Assembly: GCF_004210375.1 (NCBI RefSeq)
Contig: NC_134833.1
Coordinates: 140,546,127-140,610,126, forward strand
From: Tachypleus tridentatus
Lineage: Eukaryota > Arthropoda > Merostomata > Xiphosura > Limulidae
DNA: 64,000 nucleotides
Reading direction: 5' to 3'
Shown: positions 23,861 to 36,729 of the stretch, one piece after another
Numbering within the stretch: the stretch's first letter is position 1
How the letters are laid out: each line of letters opens with the position of its first letter
Position numbers and translations under genes: made by a program
Notes under the pieces: generated by a model
Database searches by the model: none
The model's input: only the letters and a program-made list of their open reading frames with translations
Told to the model about the DNA's origin: nothing

Positions 23861-26846
23861 CACCTGCAGAGATGCTAACCATTACAATTTGAGCGTAATC
23901 ATTACGATTTTTGAGTATACATTACGACTATACGTTCATACAGACAAATATTATGACTTGTTGCAACTCCCAAATTATTATATAATATGTAGACCTATAC
24001 AATAAAGTGATAAATTGTTCCTCCAGGGCTTGAAAGGGGTGAAAAGAAAATTTCTAGTGAGATATAAATAAATTTTGATAATAAATAAAAGACATAGTCC
24101 AAATGGCTACTTGCGATAATCATGTTTGTGCTCGAAATAATTAAAAAATATTTGTATCTCCGACGTATACCAATAGTTTGAGTGTGGTGCTTCTCCATAT
24201 TGGGTACGTAGGGGAATCCATAGTTACGTCATCAGTGCTTGTCAGCCAATCATCGCTTGCGAAGATGGGTGTTTCTCGTTTTCTAAGCAGCATAGAAATA
24301 CCAATGTTATCGTTCACAAGATGGGAAAAAAAAAGAGGCCTCGTTCACCAGATTGTCTTGTTTCTGGTAAATCTAAAAGGACTAAAACTGTGAATCAAAA
24401 ATTTAGGAAAGAGTATAGTGCAAAATATCCGGTCATTGCATCAAAAGTCAGTGACAGTCATGCGTTTTGTACAGTTTATCACATCGATTTTTCTGTGGCG
24501 CATGGTGGGATAAACGATTGTTCCAGACATACAAAATTGGCATCTCACCAACAAAAGGCTCAGGCGAATACAAAAATGATACAGATAACGACATTTATGA
24601 ATAAGAATTCAAAATATGAAACCATAAATGCAGAAGTGATGTTCACGCAATTCGTCATTGCTCATAATTTACCCCTAGCTGTAGCCGATCATGCAAGACA
24701 TCTATCGAGAAAAATGTTCCCAGACTCTGATATAGCGAAAAAATATGGCTGTGCTAGAACCAAAACTACAGCCATTGTACAAATGTTGGGTTGTGAAGAT
24801 GACAAAATAATTTCAAGCATACTTACTAAAAGTTTACAGTTTAGCCACAGACATGGATGACTCAAAACTGTATCCAGTGGTTGTACGATACCTTGATCCT
24901 TTGCTTAGAATAAGTGTTTGTTCTCTTTTGACAATGGTGAAATGGAAAGAAGCTTCAACGGGAGAAAATATTTTCAAGCTTTTGGACCACGAACTGACAA
25001 AGAGGAAAGTTCCATGGGAAAACTGTCCTAGTTTTTCTTCAGACAATGCCTCAGTTATGTCTGGTATAGGTAAAGGTGTGATGGGACACATTTCAAGAAG
25101 ACAGCCTGGCATTTACTTCATGGGCTGTGCCTGTCACCTCATGAATATTGTTGCCCGGAAAGCTTCCAGAGAACTGCCCTGCCCAGTTTCTGATATATTG
25201 ATAGATATCTACTATTTTCTGGACAAAGTGCTATCAGAAAACAACATTTCAAAGAGTTTCAAGGATTGTATGACAAAGAAACAAGAAAAATTCTACAACT
25301 TGTTAACACAAGATGGCCATCACTTGGGGTGTTCCTCAACAGAATATTGGAGATGTGGAAGCCACTGAAGAAGTATTTTCACTGTGAAAAGGAAAAACTA
25401 GATTCAAAAGGATCTAAACGTGCAGCTCAGTCAGGCAGCAAGACTTTAACAGTCAGGATATTCTCTCAGCCACACAGAGACACAAAACAACAGTCTCCAA
25501 AAGCAGACAAAGAAACATTTGACATATAATCAATATATGTTTAGGCAGTCTGACCTTGAACTAAAGAAGAGACAATCAATGAAAAAGAAAACGAAAGCTA
25601 GCAAGGAAGTAACCAAGAAAAGTTATGCACAGAGCAAGTTAGATAAGTTGACAGTTTTCTTGGACAACAAAACTTGTTATTTTGCCTTTTTTCTTCAATC
25701 TGCAATTCCTCTATTTGAGCAAGTCAATTTGATATTGCAAAGAGAAGAACCTTCCATACACATTATGCATAGAACTCTTATTACACAAGTTAAAAATATA
25801 CTTGTCAGATACATCAAGCCAGAATATCTTGAAGGCAACATCATGAACTTGACTGCAACAATGAATCCTTACACAAATCTGATGAAGCAGTTTCTATTGG
25901 AAATGCTGCCAAGGAATACATTGTTAAATATGAAAAGGACCTGGTCCTGATCAGCTTCTACACCAGTGTCAAGAAATACTACATTGTAGCTACAAATTAT
26001 ATGATGAAACATTTCCCTGTGATGAACTTCTGATTCACGCAGAGGTTACTGATCCAAAACTGAAAGTCAGCAAAGATTTCTCTTCTCTACGCTTCTTCAC
26101 AGACAGGTATCCTGTCCTTGTCAATACACATGAGCACGACACTATTGACAAGTTGGAAGGGCAATATTTGAACTATCAAACTGATACTTTCTCAGAAACT
26201 GTCCTTCAGTTGAATGTTGACAAGTTTTGGGTTCAGCTGTCTACAGTTAAGGATGGAAATGGCAACCAGAAGTATGACATTCTGTGTAGGGTTATGCTTG
26301 GAATTCTTACAATCTTCCATTCTAATAATGACAGTGACAGGATATTTAGTTTAGTGACTAAAAACAAAAGCAAGTTCAGACCAAACTTGAGCACCTCAGT
26401 TTTGAGCAGTATTATAACACACAAGATGTGTATGCAGTCAAATGGACAATGTTGTTACAACTCCCAACCATCCAGAGACATTCTCATGAAGGCAAAGGCT
26501 GCAACAGCTGCAAAACTATTACAGTAAGTGTCATAAACATGATATAAACTAGTCCTTACACAAAGGCTTTTTCTGCTTACTGTTTGTGCATGTTCAATGT
26601 TGTTTTACCAGTATGTTTGTTACTCTGAACTAAATAAAATACATAATTTCAAAAGAATTTGTTTAAATTTATTTATTAAATACACAAAACACAGTCATAT
26701 ATGAGCAAGCTATAGGAGTAATAAATAATAATATAATAATAAACAGCTTAGAGACATTGGTCAGGCCTAGTAGCCGCAAATGATAAAAGGCTCTGTCTAC
26801 AATCATTACACTCAGTCATTTGAAATAGTTGGCATCTCTGCACCTG
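23861..26846 (+). mobile_element. hAT-superfamily transposon, about 3.0 kb
   Basis: The left end reads CACCTGCAGAGATGCTAAC and the complement of the right end CAGGTGCAGAGATGCCAAC, matching at 16 of 19 positions and starting with CA as hAT termini do. Subterminal ATTACGA/CATTACGA motifs repeat after the left end. The interior is a single hAT transposase pseudogene on the same strand. I could not find a convincing 8-bp TSD (ATACGCAA left, TAATGTGA right), so the exact ends, or the flanks, have drifted. Confidence 0.85.
24321..26527 (+). pseudogene. hAT transposase (BED finger, RNase H-like, hATC), frameshifted
   Basis: Start at MGKKKRPRSPDCL (24321), with a Lys/Arg-rich, nuclear-signal-like beginning. 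About residue 50 there is a BED-type finger, FCTVYHIDFSVAHGGINDC followed by RH and HQ. The second zinc-binding Cys is Tyr (TAT for TGT), so the finger is probably dead. A frame break near 24840 separates this from LATD (first catalytic Asp, codon 24850-24852), then KLYPVVVRYLDP, SSDNASVM (second Asp) and GCACHLMNI (the hAT C-x-x-H motif). Further frame breaks fall near 25300, 25525 and 25950. The C-terminus contains RIFSLVTKNKSKFRPNLS, the hATC dimerisation region, and ends AAKLLQ. Without breaks it would be about 735 codons, a normal hAT size. Confidence 0.88.
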
Positions 26847-28652
26847 TAATGTGATGTAATGGTGCAGTACCATATGACACGAAGGTTCAATTCCATATAG
26901 TGTAACAGTACACCACATATACCACAAAAATATAACACTAGGTATAGCAACAATGTTACACCAGTTTAAAAATATCTGTGGCTATTATAAACAGTATAAT
27001 CACGTTCTAGAACAGAAATAAAACAGGGCTAAAATAGTCCCATGGAAATTTAAATATTTATGAAATAATCCTACACAAAACAAATTTATTAAGCGGTAAC
27101 GCTACCTTCTGTTAAATAACTAACTGCTTCAATCTCAAAACCAGAACTAAACGAAATATTTAAACAGAGGGAAAATCCGAAACGGCACAAATCCTAAATT
27201 GAAGGAAATATTTAATTAGAAGGGAAAGCCAGAAGGTCAGTTACTATTAGATTTCTCACGAATTTTCTATTTGCTGGTATCAGTGTAAGTTTACTATTCG
27301 GAAAGCCAAGAAGCTTTACGTGTTTGTTCACATTGTGCTATACCTTGAACAACGTTAAATGAAAAACCATCTATAGAGAACATTAGAAGCTGGCATGGTT
27401 TTATCAGGTGGCATTCAACAATCTGTCATTTTAAACGTGACGATGGCACTAAACAATTTGTTGTATGAAGTAAGAAGATTTTCAATAATTGACTGCTCCG
27501 TAATTAAGAGCACAAAAATTACGGACAAAACAATCCAGCACACAAGAGAGGGTGAAAAAAAGATATCTTAGATATTTTTAAGCACTATGACTGATTTTTT
27601 CTCTTTATACGCTGCAGGTTTAATTGTTAATTCTTTTGGAAATTATACTTGCATTTTTGATTTTTTTTTACTGACTGGATTACTATTTTAACAACTCTAG
27701 AATAATGGATATTTCTAAACAGTATTTCTCGTAATTTCGGTCCCTTACAGACGACAGCTGATCGAGTGCAAAAATTGATGCTGTTGTAAATACTAGATAG
27801 AGGCGCCACCTTTCATCTACACAAACACAATAACAGTTATTATAACTACATTTCAAATATACCAACGATCTATAATAATTTATTTTTACGTAATATATTG
27901 AAACTGTGACAAAGCTGCAGTAAGTTTACATAAATTATTCCAGTACAAAATATAACGATATTAAATAATAATAAAAACGATTATACAACTCACGTGTATA
28001 ATTATATAAGTGCCTGTTATATTACGCATATATACACATAAATATATTCTCCTATTATTTCTACGACTTACATAAATAACGTTTCCAATTTCTCTTCCTG
28101 GAAGTTAAACCTAGTTTTCAGTTTACGTGACACGATAAAACAACACAATTCTTAGTATATGCCATTAAATTATTTAAGACATATTTCTAAACAGCGAAGA
28201 ACTGGTTTGCTACTTTGCACGTGTCCTATACTTTACCTTCATGCAAAAAAACAACAAAACCTTGTTTCATATAACGTACATTTTAAGTAGCCTGAGGGAT
28301 GACGGGCCAGGTTTCAAAATGTCACTCACTTTTCACAAAAATTCCACAAAAACAACAAGCTTTACTTGTAAATTTAGTTTACTCACAGTTAACTATCCTG
28401 TGGCACAAATACATAATATGATAGCACGGAAATAACAGACTACGTATTTATAATTACTGTGATTCAGTTTGTTAATACATAGCAGCAAAAACAATACTAT
28501 CCTTCAGGCCTCGCTCCAGTTCCTGCTCAATGCACCTCACAGGATCAAATAACGAACCACAGTGTTTGAATAAGTAAATCTGTCCTCTCCCACAAAGGAA
28601 AAACTGAACAGCCTTGGTATGCTTCAAAATGAATTTTGTTAAAGAGTAATGA
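26847..28652. other. AT-rich spacer, no gene seen
   Basis: I found no transposon ends and no protein-like ORF. Confidence 0.4.
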
Positions 28653-28662
28653 ATTCAATGAG

Positions 28663-28876
28663 GTTGGTTTGTTTTGAATTTCGCGCAAAGCTACACGAGG
28701 GCTATCTGCGCTAGCAGTCCTTAATTTAGTAGTGTAAGACTAGAGGGAAGGCAGCTAGTCATCATCACCCACCGCCAACTCTTAGGCTACTCTTTTACCA
28801 ACGAATAGTGGGATTGATCGTCACATTACAACACTCCCACGACTGAAAGGGCGAGCATATTTGGTGTGACGGGGGG
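28663..28876 (-). mobile_element. 5'-truncated SINE-A with 10-bp TSD
   Basis: The tail and body are complete, but the copy stops before the B box, so the tRNA head is gone. It is bounded exactly by ATTCAATGAG (28653-28662 and 28877-28886). 5' truncation with a perfect TSD is the mark of LINE-type target-primed reverse transcription. Confidence 0.93.
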
Positions 28877-29412
28877 ATTCAATGAGATCAGCACAGTCTA
28901 CCAGAGTTATTTGGGAATATTCGTACCTGCAAATCATCCTTAATATTTTTATGATACGAATTAAAGCTACTGCCTCAGGTAAAACAGCGAATTTCTTCAA
29001 ACTTACGACCTCAATAGATCATGCTCAGTTGGCCTTTGTCATCTATTTTGAAAAATGTTTTCTGGATTCGTGTACACTGTAGACAGAAGAGTGATTACGT
29101 TACACACTTGTTGTCCACCAAGATTTTAATTCTACTAATTATATTCAAAAAAAAAAAAAAGTTAACTCACATGAAATATAAGGCTGACAATTGGATTAGT
29201 GTTTCGAAAGCTACTTTAGGCCTAGGGATGGCGCGTTTGTGTGCGTGTTTTACTGTAACTGGTTTTTAAAAAAATGAGTTTTTTTCAATAAAGATATAAG
29301 ATCACGAGACATCTGAACACTATTGGGGGTTATTACTGCGACAAAAATGAGATTTAATACTGTAAAAATAACGAAGGGTAAATAAAATTCGCAAAGCGCT
29401 AATGTTAAAAAA

Positions 29413-29495
29413 CAAGGGCAAAAATCGCAGGTCATTTCTGTAAAATAGGAGAGAAAATGAAGGGCAAGAATCGCAATTTACTTCTGTAAAACGAT
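29413..29495. repeat. Two-copy degenerate tandem repeat, about 47-bp unit
   Basis: AAGGGCAAAAATCGCA...TTTCTGTAAAA recurs as AAGGGCAAGAATCGCA...CTTCTGTAAAA about 47 bases on. Confidence 0.6.
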
Positions 29496-29591
29496 TTTAT
29501 TTGTACGTTTTGAATCTAAAAGTATGTAAAAACAGAAGGGCACAAAGGGTAAATTCCGCTTCGATTTCGAGCCTTAGTTCTGTGGTTTTCT

Positions 29592-29623
29592 TATCTCTCT
29601 CTCTCTCTCACACACACACACAC
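29592..29623. repeat. (TC)n-(AC)n microsatellite
   Basis: A TC dinucleotide run passes directly into an AC run. Confidence 0.9.
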
Positions 29624-30679
29624 CTCTACGTATATGAAGATTACGAGCCTTCAAGTTTACCCCATATATAGTTTACAAGTCATCACGAACTTTGATTAGA
29701 CATAAAGTAAACAATACTTATTATTTGTGTTTGTACCACACAAAAACTAATTATCTAAATCTTCCAGAGCTTTCAAAACACAAGTTCTAATTAGCGGGAA
29801 GAAAGCCAATAATAATAATAACACTACTAAAAAAAGTATGGAAAAAATATTACTTTCTGATTAAGAGAACCTTATATTCACCGTATCCTCAAGTGCATAC
29901 AAGAGCAAATAACCTGGTAAACAATGAAATATCATTCGAATAGTGCAATTTTGTTGGTAAATGATAGGCTTATCGCTTAACGAAACTCGTGCACAGCATT
30001 GCTACAAATGGTACATGAAAAATGTCAGGCGACTTCAAATGTAGAATATTACAAACTACAATAAATTTGTATCAATATGTACACACACAGTAGTTTTCGA
30101 CAAAGGATGCACCGAGTAATATTTTTATAAAACCTTAAATTTTTGTATATGAATTTTGCATTTATAAAGGAGTATTTTACCATCAAATCTGTTCGATTTT
30201 GAGTAAAACTGTAAATATGTGAATTTCTTCATTTGTCTAAGAAACATTTACAGTAGTTACTATTAAAAAAGATTTTAACTTCAGCGATACCTCTCATAAT
30301 ACAATACGTTTTTTGTACTTTAAATAGTACATTTAATAGAATCAAATACCACCATGGCCACGCCAAATAGTGTCGTTGACTCTTAATGCGAACCATCGAC
30401 TGTTTTTATATAATAAATTGTGCAATAAGTTAACAGAGACACAAATTTCTGTAAAATATAAGATACATATCTTAAAGGCAATTATTAGTAACGACTATTA
30501 TGAAACTGTATATCTGACAATAATGAAAAATTAAGCAGTATTTAAACCAGTTAAACATTGAATGGAACCGGAATGTTCAATCTAAACAGCATATTGTGTA
30601 ACACGAGGACTAAATGTCCAGGTAAGAAACCCTTTGCATTCAGCTACAGTTGTCACATATTTAGATGAAAACTGGCTAG

Positions 30680-30800
30680 AACTGGGGCAACCAATCACCA
30701 GTCAGTTATTTGTCCAGTTCTTTGAACTGAATAACGGGATTGACTGTCACAGCTATAACATGCCCATATCCGAGAGTATGCCACGTGCTCAGCTGCATCT
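30680..30800 (-). repeat. Old degenerate SINE-A fragment
   Basis: Minus-strand body blocks are still readable: AACGGGATTGACTGTCAC and TATAACATGCCCATATCCGA, against the consensus GGGATTGACCGTCAC and TATAACGCCCCCACGG. Confidence 0.5.
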
Positions 30801-31417
30801 CAGCTCGAATCTTAGAGACCAGTCACTAAAAACTCAACGAAATGTGTTTTTTTATTATTATTGTTTTAGAATAAAATGTAAAGTTTGGAATACCTTCACT
30901 GTAAAAATATCAAGATAATGATTTTGGTAATTATGCCTGATTTTAATAAGCCTGCTTGTACAAATAACACACACTCTTAAAATATACACATGCGAACATA
31001 AATATAAAAACTCAGTGAAGGAAATGAGCACATCATACAAGGTTTGGTTTAGTCATTTTCAAAATACTGATCAAGTTCGCTGTACCTAAAAAAGCGTTGT
31101 CATCGTAACTGTATGTACACAACTTGAAGCTCCCTCTTGTGGACATCAGCTTTTGTATTATGGAGATAAAAAACGGGTAGGGGGAGCATTATAATTATAA
31201 TAAATATCAACCAGGCTTTGACTGATGTTTCATAATCATAGATGGTTTCTGAAGCTAAATAGATTTCCAAATAGCATTTTGTAGAAATCTGATTTTCGGT
31301 TGTTCTTGCCACTACAACGTTAAAAAAAAAAAAAATTTGTATCTCCATTGCTCTAGAGGAAATAGCTGTTCTCGTTTGAAACAGTTTTGTCAAATGTTAG
31401 GGCTTAAAAGTTCCTAC

Positions 31418-31703
31418 AGACCCGGCATGGCCAGGTGGGTTAAGGCGTGCGACTTGTAATCCGAGGGTCGCGGGTTCACATCCCCGTCGCACCAAACATA
31501 CTTGCCCTTTCAGCCGTGAGGGGCGTTATAATGTGCAATCAATCCCACTATTCGTTGGAAAAGAGTAGCCCAAGAGTTGGCGGTGGGTGGTGATGACTGG
31601 CTGCCTTCCCTCTAGTCTTACACTGCAAAATTAGGGACGGCTAGCGCAGATAGTCCTCGAGTATCTTTGCGCGAAATTCAAAAACAAATAAAAAACAAAA
31701 CAA
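31418..31703 (+). mobile_element. SINE-A, full length, 12-bp TSD
   Basis: Complete A box, B box (GGGTTCACATCCC), body and tail, with a long A-rich end (AAACAAATAAAAAACAAAAC). The TSD AAAAGTTCCTAC is perfect (31406-31417 and 31704-31715). Confidence 0.95.
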
Positions 31704-31715
31704 AAAAGTTCCTAC

Positions 31716-32972
31716 TTTCCAACTTAACATGTTACTGGTTTATTGCTGGTGCTCTACGAGCTGGCCTAGTCACTTCACACTGTGTCAGGAAATGTCACGT
31801 CTGGTTCAATAAGCCATGTTTAACATGCTCCTATCCTCCACTATTATATCCGGTAGCCCTTTTATTTTTATTTTCTTAATAGCCATATTCAGTAATTATT
31901 ATTATTGTAACTCGTCGGGGACAGCACGAGAAAATACTAATTTCAGCTGTGACTCGTTCACAGACTGAATTACTTATGCGTCCCACAATGCACTATTTTA
32001 TTAATGCTATTATTACGACCCGAGATAAAGGGTGCGCTAACAATTTTTTTAAAAACGAAAAACTGTGTAAAAGACACACAACGTGTTATTTAAGACGTCT
32101 TAAGTGGAATTATTATTTTTGTACGAACTGAGTTTCCTATGCGATGGTCGCCAGCCGTGAGACATTTCACATAACTTATACTTCGATGAAACGTAGTAAA
32201 GCCCTTTTGTAAACCAAGTTTAGAACAATATTTGTCTTATATAACTATTGTAGCTGTTATATAAACCCAAAATAATGGTTAACATACGACTTTTTTACAC
32301 TCTTAATTCAACACATATTCATAATAATATTATCATTAGTGGTAACGACAAATGAAAACATGTATATCGTCTGCATTTACATTACCTATCCCTAATTTGC
32401 AACTGTTGGATACGAAGGAGGGCTGCTAGTCAACGCCACCCACCGTCAACTCTTGTTGAACTGAATAGATGGATTTCACTGTCATTCTTATAATGCACTC
32501 ACAAATCCAAACTGAAGAGTACAGTTCTATTGCTTCGCGCTTATGTTAATAAGTGATTTCAGTTGATAAATATTACGACTTGCGAAAACAATATAGATGG
32601 TTGTCAGGTGTGTGTACGTGTGTGTAAACATTCGCAAGCGTTACTGCTTACAATGTTTGGTTTATCCCGAAATCCACAATCGGTCCTTCAAAATGGCATC
32701 TGTCAAAATACAAAAGGGTGTATTCATTAAACTTTCCTACACTTATTTGTATAATAATTTAATATCTTGCTTACTGAGGGATTTTATTCTCTGTGCGTAT
32801 TTATCCACCTACAACATAATTTTCTCCCACGCTGAAAATTGATAAAAAACTGATTAGTCGTATGTGTTTTTTCTTACCTAGAAAATTTAGCATAACAATA
32901 ACATTAGTGCACGGAAGTTACATCTATGGGTAAGTTAGTTAACTTTCTGAAAGGCTCATAAATGGTAAATGA
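31716..32972. other. AT-rich spacer, no gene seen
   Basis: It contains only the old SINE-A fragment listed at 32395. Short ORFs show no motif. Confidence 0.4.
32395..32520 (-). repeat. Old degenerate SINE-A fragment
   Basis: Blocks CCCTAATTTGC, GGCTGCTAGTCAACGCCACC and CACCGTCAACTCTTG, in minus orientation, identify it. The tRNA head is lost. Confidence 0.55.
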
Positions 32973-33232
32973 ATGTTTGGGTTATATGTCTAAATTAACG
33001 GTATGTGGCTGCTTATATACACCCATGTTCGGGTTATATGTCTAAATTAACGGTATGTGGCTGCTTATATACACCCATGTTTGGGTTATATGTCTAAATT
33101 AACGGTATGTGGCTGCTTATATACACCCATGTTTGGGTTATATGTCTAAATTAACGGTATGTGGCTGCTTATATACACCCATGTTTGGGTTATATGTCTA
33201 AATTAACGGTATGTGGCTGCTTATATACACCC
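32973..33232. repeat. Minisatellite: five 52-bp units
   Basis: Units start at 32973, 33025, 33077, 33129 and 33181. Each begins ATGTTTGGGTTATATG and ends TTATATACACCC. The copies are identical except for one T-to-C change in unit 2 (ATGTTCGGG). No ORF runs through the array. The near-identity implies recent expansion or homogenisation. Confidence 0.97.
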
Positions 33233-34340
33233 ACTCATCGGTTCTCGTATTCATGGAAATAAACCCAGTGAACATTTTTAAAACCGCATACCCCTAAATA
33301 ACACAGATAATTTTATTAGACAATTACAATTATATCTCTTAGTGATTGGTTTTAAAGATATTTGCCAATATTAGTAGTTTTTACTAAATGTATACTATAT
33401 TCTAACATAGGGATTCTAGCCCTATTCTTCTGTAGTTTATCTTTTCCATCCGCATGTGATATTATGTAATTTCAGAAACGTAACAATTCTCCCCCTCCAA
33501 GCAGACGCTACGGTGGGGGAGGAGACGGTAGACAAAATAGTGGACCATAGGGTTATAAAAGATAAAAGTTCGGATATGAAGAAGACCCAATGGAAAAATT
33601 TCCAAGGGGGGCAAACATTCTGCGCTACGCCTCTGCTCATATTTAATGCATAAAATAATAAAATATAGTTAGCAATAAACAAATAAATAAGCACACATTT
33701 AATTAGAATTTCTGTATAGGGAAGGGAGCTTCAAAATGGTAACATTTGTTATCACCTTCATAACACACACAACAACAAGTTTGTCTTCTCCTAGTGTAAT
33801 TGACAAACCCATCAAAACAGGCGTGTATAAAATGTGTGGTATCAGGTCTTTAAATGTCAGAAACATTAGTTAAATGATCATAACTTTATAAATTATACGA
33901 AATGCTTCAAACATTTATATTTAAATTTACACCTGCTTAACAACAATATAAATAAAAAACGTCAGTTTCAAGATAAAACAAACGAGAAGTAATTAAGAAT
34001 ACAGAAACTGTCAACCAACGAACTTTAATTGCTTAAGATCACTCAAGAGGTCGCCAAAACTGGTCTAATTAAAATGTGCTTGTCCAAAATCAGCTCAAGT
34101 TCATTTTATGAAAACCTGAAACTGATAATGTTGTATAGAAATATTCATTTATTTATTTCTAAATATATTAAAAATGTTTTATCAGCACCTCTTACAGAAC
34201 AGAATTATTTCGGGCAAATATGTAGGTTTCTGACATTTTTAGCTGCTAAAGGAAAGAGCAACCCTGTTACCTCAGTATTCTACGTGGGTATTTTTGGTTA
34301 GCAATGATGCATATATTATTTTCTTCTTCTTCATGTAGAT

Positions 34341-34386
34341 TGGTTTTTGGATTTCGCGCAAAGCTACACGAGGGCTATCTGCGCTT
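34341..34386 (-). repeat. SINE-A 3'-tail stub (about 46 bp)
   Basis: Only the tail complement is present (GGATTTCGCGCAAAGCTACA then CGAGGGCTATCTGCGC). It is either a very short 5'-truncated insertion or a deletion remnant. It contains just the conserved 3' hairpin. Confidence 0.85.
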
Positions 34387-34492
34387 TCATATGTTAGAGG
34401 CAATTCTATTACTGGTGAATTGCCTAAAATAATCATAATTTGTCTCAATTATACGTCGTGCATAACGAATTTCCTGTATAGATACACACACA

Positions 34493-34508
34493 CACACACA
34501 CACACACA
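34493..34508. repeat. (AC)8 microsatellite
   Basis: An uninterrupted AC run. Confidence 0.9.
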
Positions 34509-35680
34509 TTCAAGACACTCCCATCAACAGCAAATAAAAGAATAAAATTTTTAACCATGGTACTCTCGTCAAAAACTACCTGTATTCCGTTCTTAAGTGT
34601 AGCTGAGAGTAAATCCACCTTTATCTAATATATATAGAGGTATACACGCTACTGTCACAAAAAACAATGAATGTAATATTCAACAAACGTGACAAGACAC
34701 GCAGACCGTTTTTGTTTTTAAAACATCAATTTCGTATATCTATGAACAAACACTTTATATTTTGTTTTTAAGACATATATAAATCTTGTGTTTTTTCTAT
34801 TTTAAATATTTGCACAACACAAGTTGGTACTTTAAAAAAAAACAATTAATTTTCAACGTCAGTATTTTCGTTTTATTCCTGAAATGTATTGGTTCGATTT
34901 ATAAACCACATGCAATTAAACTTCAATAAATCGCTGAAACACGACAATAGGCTTAACAAAATAGCAGAACTTCGTCTGTACTTTTGTATCATATTTTAAT
35001 TATATTTCTACTACGACAACAGACGATAAATGCAACATGTAACTGGATATTAACTGGTTTGGTATTAGCATCTTCACAGTTATCACAAAACGTACAAAAT
35101 AATCGTCAATGGCTAGCCTACACTGAAGAGAATTTCATAATACTCGACTAGTCAGTCACTTTGTTACGACATTGGCAAGAAACTAAATCCCTCAAATCAT
35201 TGTTCAAAAACATTCCATACCGCGATAAGTTCAGGTGAAAGTCCACTATTTAACGGAGTGAAAAAAAAAAAATCCATTAATATTATCTTGAAACGTTCCC
35301 TGTGTAGCAAGCACAATGAATCTTTATAATGTCAGATTGCATATAGTAACAAATGATTAGATTACGAACGAAAGTGGATCTCAAACACTTCAATCTATTT
35401 CCCTGGTTTATGACATTTTCCTGAACGTAAGTATACATATTAATACGCATTCGGAAGTAGGTTATAGAACGAAGAAAACGTTTTAAAATGTACAGTCAAA
35501 AGTATTCGAAAAGGGGTTTTCTGCTGAAGCAGTCGCTAAGTTGTGGGTCGCAATAGGCATTGGAGTTCGTCGTACAAGATACAGTAAAATAAAATTTTGC
35601 TTCAAAATTATTTACAAAAGAATGACCCTAAAATGCTTTTGAACAAACAAATAAGAGTGCTACTAGACATTATATAGTGA

Positions 35681-35949
35681 CCCGACATGGCCAGGTGGTT
35701 AAGGCACTCGACTCGTAATGTGAAGGTCGCGGGTTCGAATTCCCGTCACACCAAAACATGCTCGCCCTTTCAGCCGTGGGGGCGTTATAATGGACGCTCA
35801 ATCCCACTATTCGTTGGTAAAAGAGTAGCCTACGAGTTGGCGGTGGGTGGTGATGACTAGCTACCTTCCCTCTAGTCTTACATTGCTAAATTAGGGGCGA
35901 CTAGCGCAGATAGCCTTCGTGTAGCTTTGCGCGGAATTAAAAACAAACG
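35681..35949 (+). mobile_element. SINE-A, full length
   Basis: Head CCCGACATGGCCAGGTGGTT, B box GGGTTCGAATTCCC, and a complete body ending GCTTTGCGCGGAATTAAAAA. No clear TSD was found. Confidence 0.93.
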
Positions 35950-36549
35950 TTAAATAAATTCATCAAAGCAGTAAATTTTTTACCCTTTCCCAGTGAAGAA
36001 TATATTAGAAAATTGACCATCTACTCAGATTGGTCAAAAGTTCAGAAAGTTTTGGAAACCTTGATCTCTAAGTGATTCACAGTTCTAATACGTTTTACCT
36101 CTAAAACCACCTGCTATTCTGTTAGTTATGCCCTATTCTAGTGCGAGACAATGAATGGGTCAATTAGTGATAATTGTCAAGTTGGGAACTAGTCACTTAC
36201 ATAGATGTTTATACTGTTACTTTGAAAACCACTCTTGAAAAGTATGCTCCTTGGGGCAAGGTGAATCCTGTTGAAACAAACCATTAGCTTTCTAACCAGT
36301 AACGTAGTAGCTGTACCATAAATACAAGTAAAACACAAAACTGCTCAACTAAATGTCCCAAGAATATCAAAGACTGTCCTAATTTTGTACTACTGACCAC
36401 AGGCATCCAGTCAGCAGCACACAACTGTCTATAGTAAAGAACTGAAGGTCACTCTTATAATACACACAGCTTTAAGTACAGAAAATATTTTACGGTATAT
36501 CACACAGATTAGAACTCAGCTTGCGAAATTCGGAGATTTACCAAAGCAT
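35950..36549. other. Spacer, no gene seen
   Basis: AT-rich sequence without a recognisable motif, immediately downstream (minus-strand sense) of the exon-like ORF at 36550-36729. Confidence 0.4.
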
Positions 36550-36729
36550 CTACCCGCACCAAAGATGAGAAGGAACTTGTGACATTGGTCCAACGTGCAA
36601 TGCTATGGGCACATTAACACTTCTTCCATAATCCTTCAGATCCACCATTGATGAAACATTTATCATCTTTCCAAGAAATTCATGAGCATTTTTGATAGTG
36701 GTGGGAATTCCTTGTCTTTCAAAGGCAAA
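36550..36729 (-). CDS. Unrecognised exon-like ORF
   Basis: On the minus strand the ORF reads FAFERQGIPTTIKNAHEF through NVPIALHVGPMSQVPSHL and ends WCG-stop. Its residue composition is much more protein-like than the surrounding chance ORFs. An acceptor-like CTGTACAG lies just upstream (36730-36737). A weak donor (GG then GTAGAT) overlaps the stop, so it could be an internal or a terminal exon, or a pseudogene piece. I see no domain I can name, and no partner exon nearby. Confidence 0.35.
   Translation of the reverse strand, partial: FAFERQGIPTTIKNAHEFLGKMINVSSMVDLKDYGRSVNVPIALHVGPMSQVPSHLWCG

Larger units (their letters stand above)
28887..31405. other. AT-rich spacer with minor repeats, no gene seen
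   Basis: It contains the small repeats listed separately and an old SINE-A at about 30680-30800. No protein-like ORF was found. Confidence 0.4.
33233..35680. other. AT-rich spacer, no secure gene
   Basis: Overlapping ORFs on both strands around 33437-33694 have mixed composition but no recognised motif. A SINE-A stub and an AC microsatellite are listed separately. Confidence 0.4.

Noticed and set aside
23853..26854. 8-bp TSD for the hAT element
   Set aside because: The flanks ATACGCAA and TAATGTGA do not match well enough to claim a duplication.
32973..33232. 52-bp repeats considered as a CRISPR-like array
   Set aside because: The units are contiguous with no unique spacers, and the context is a eukaryotic chromosome.
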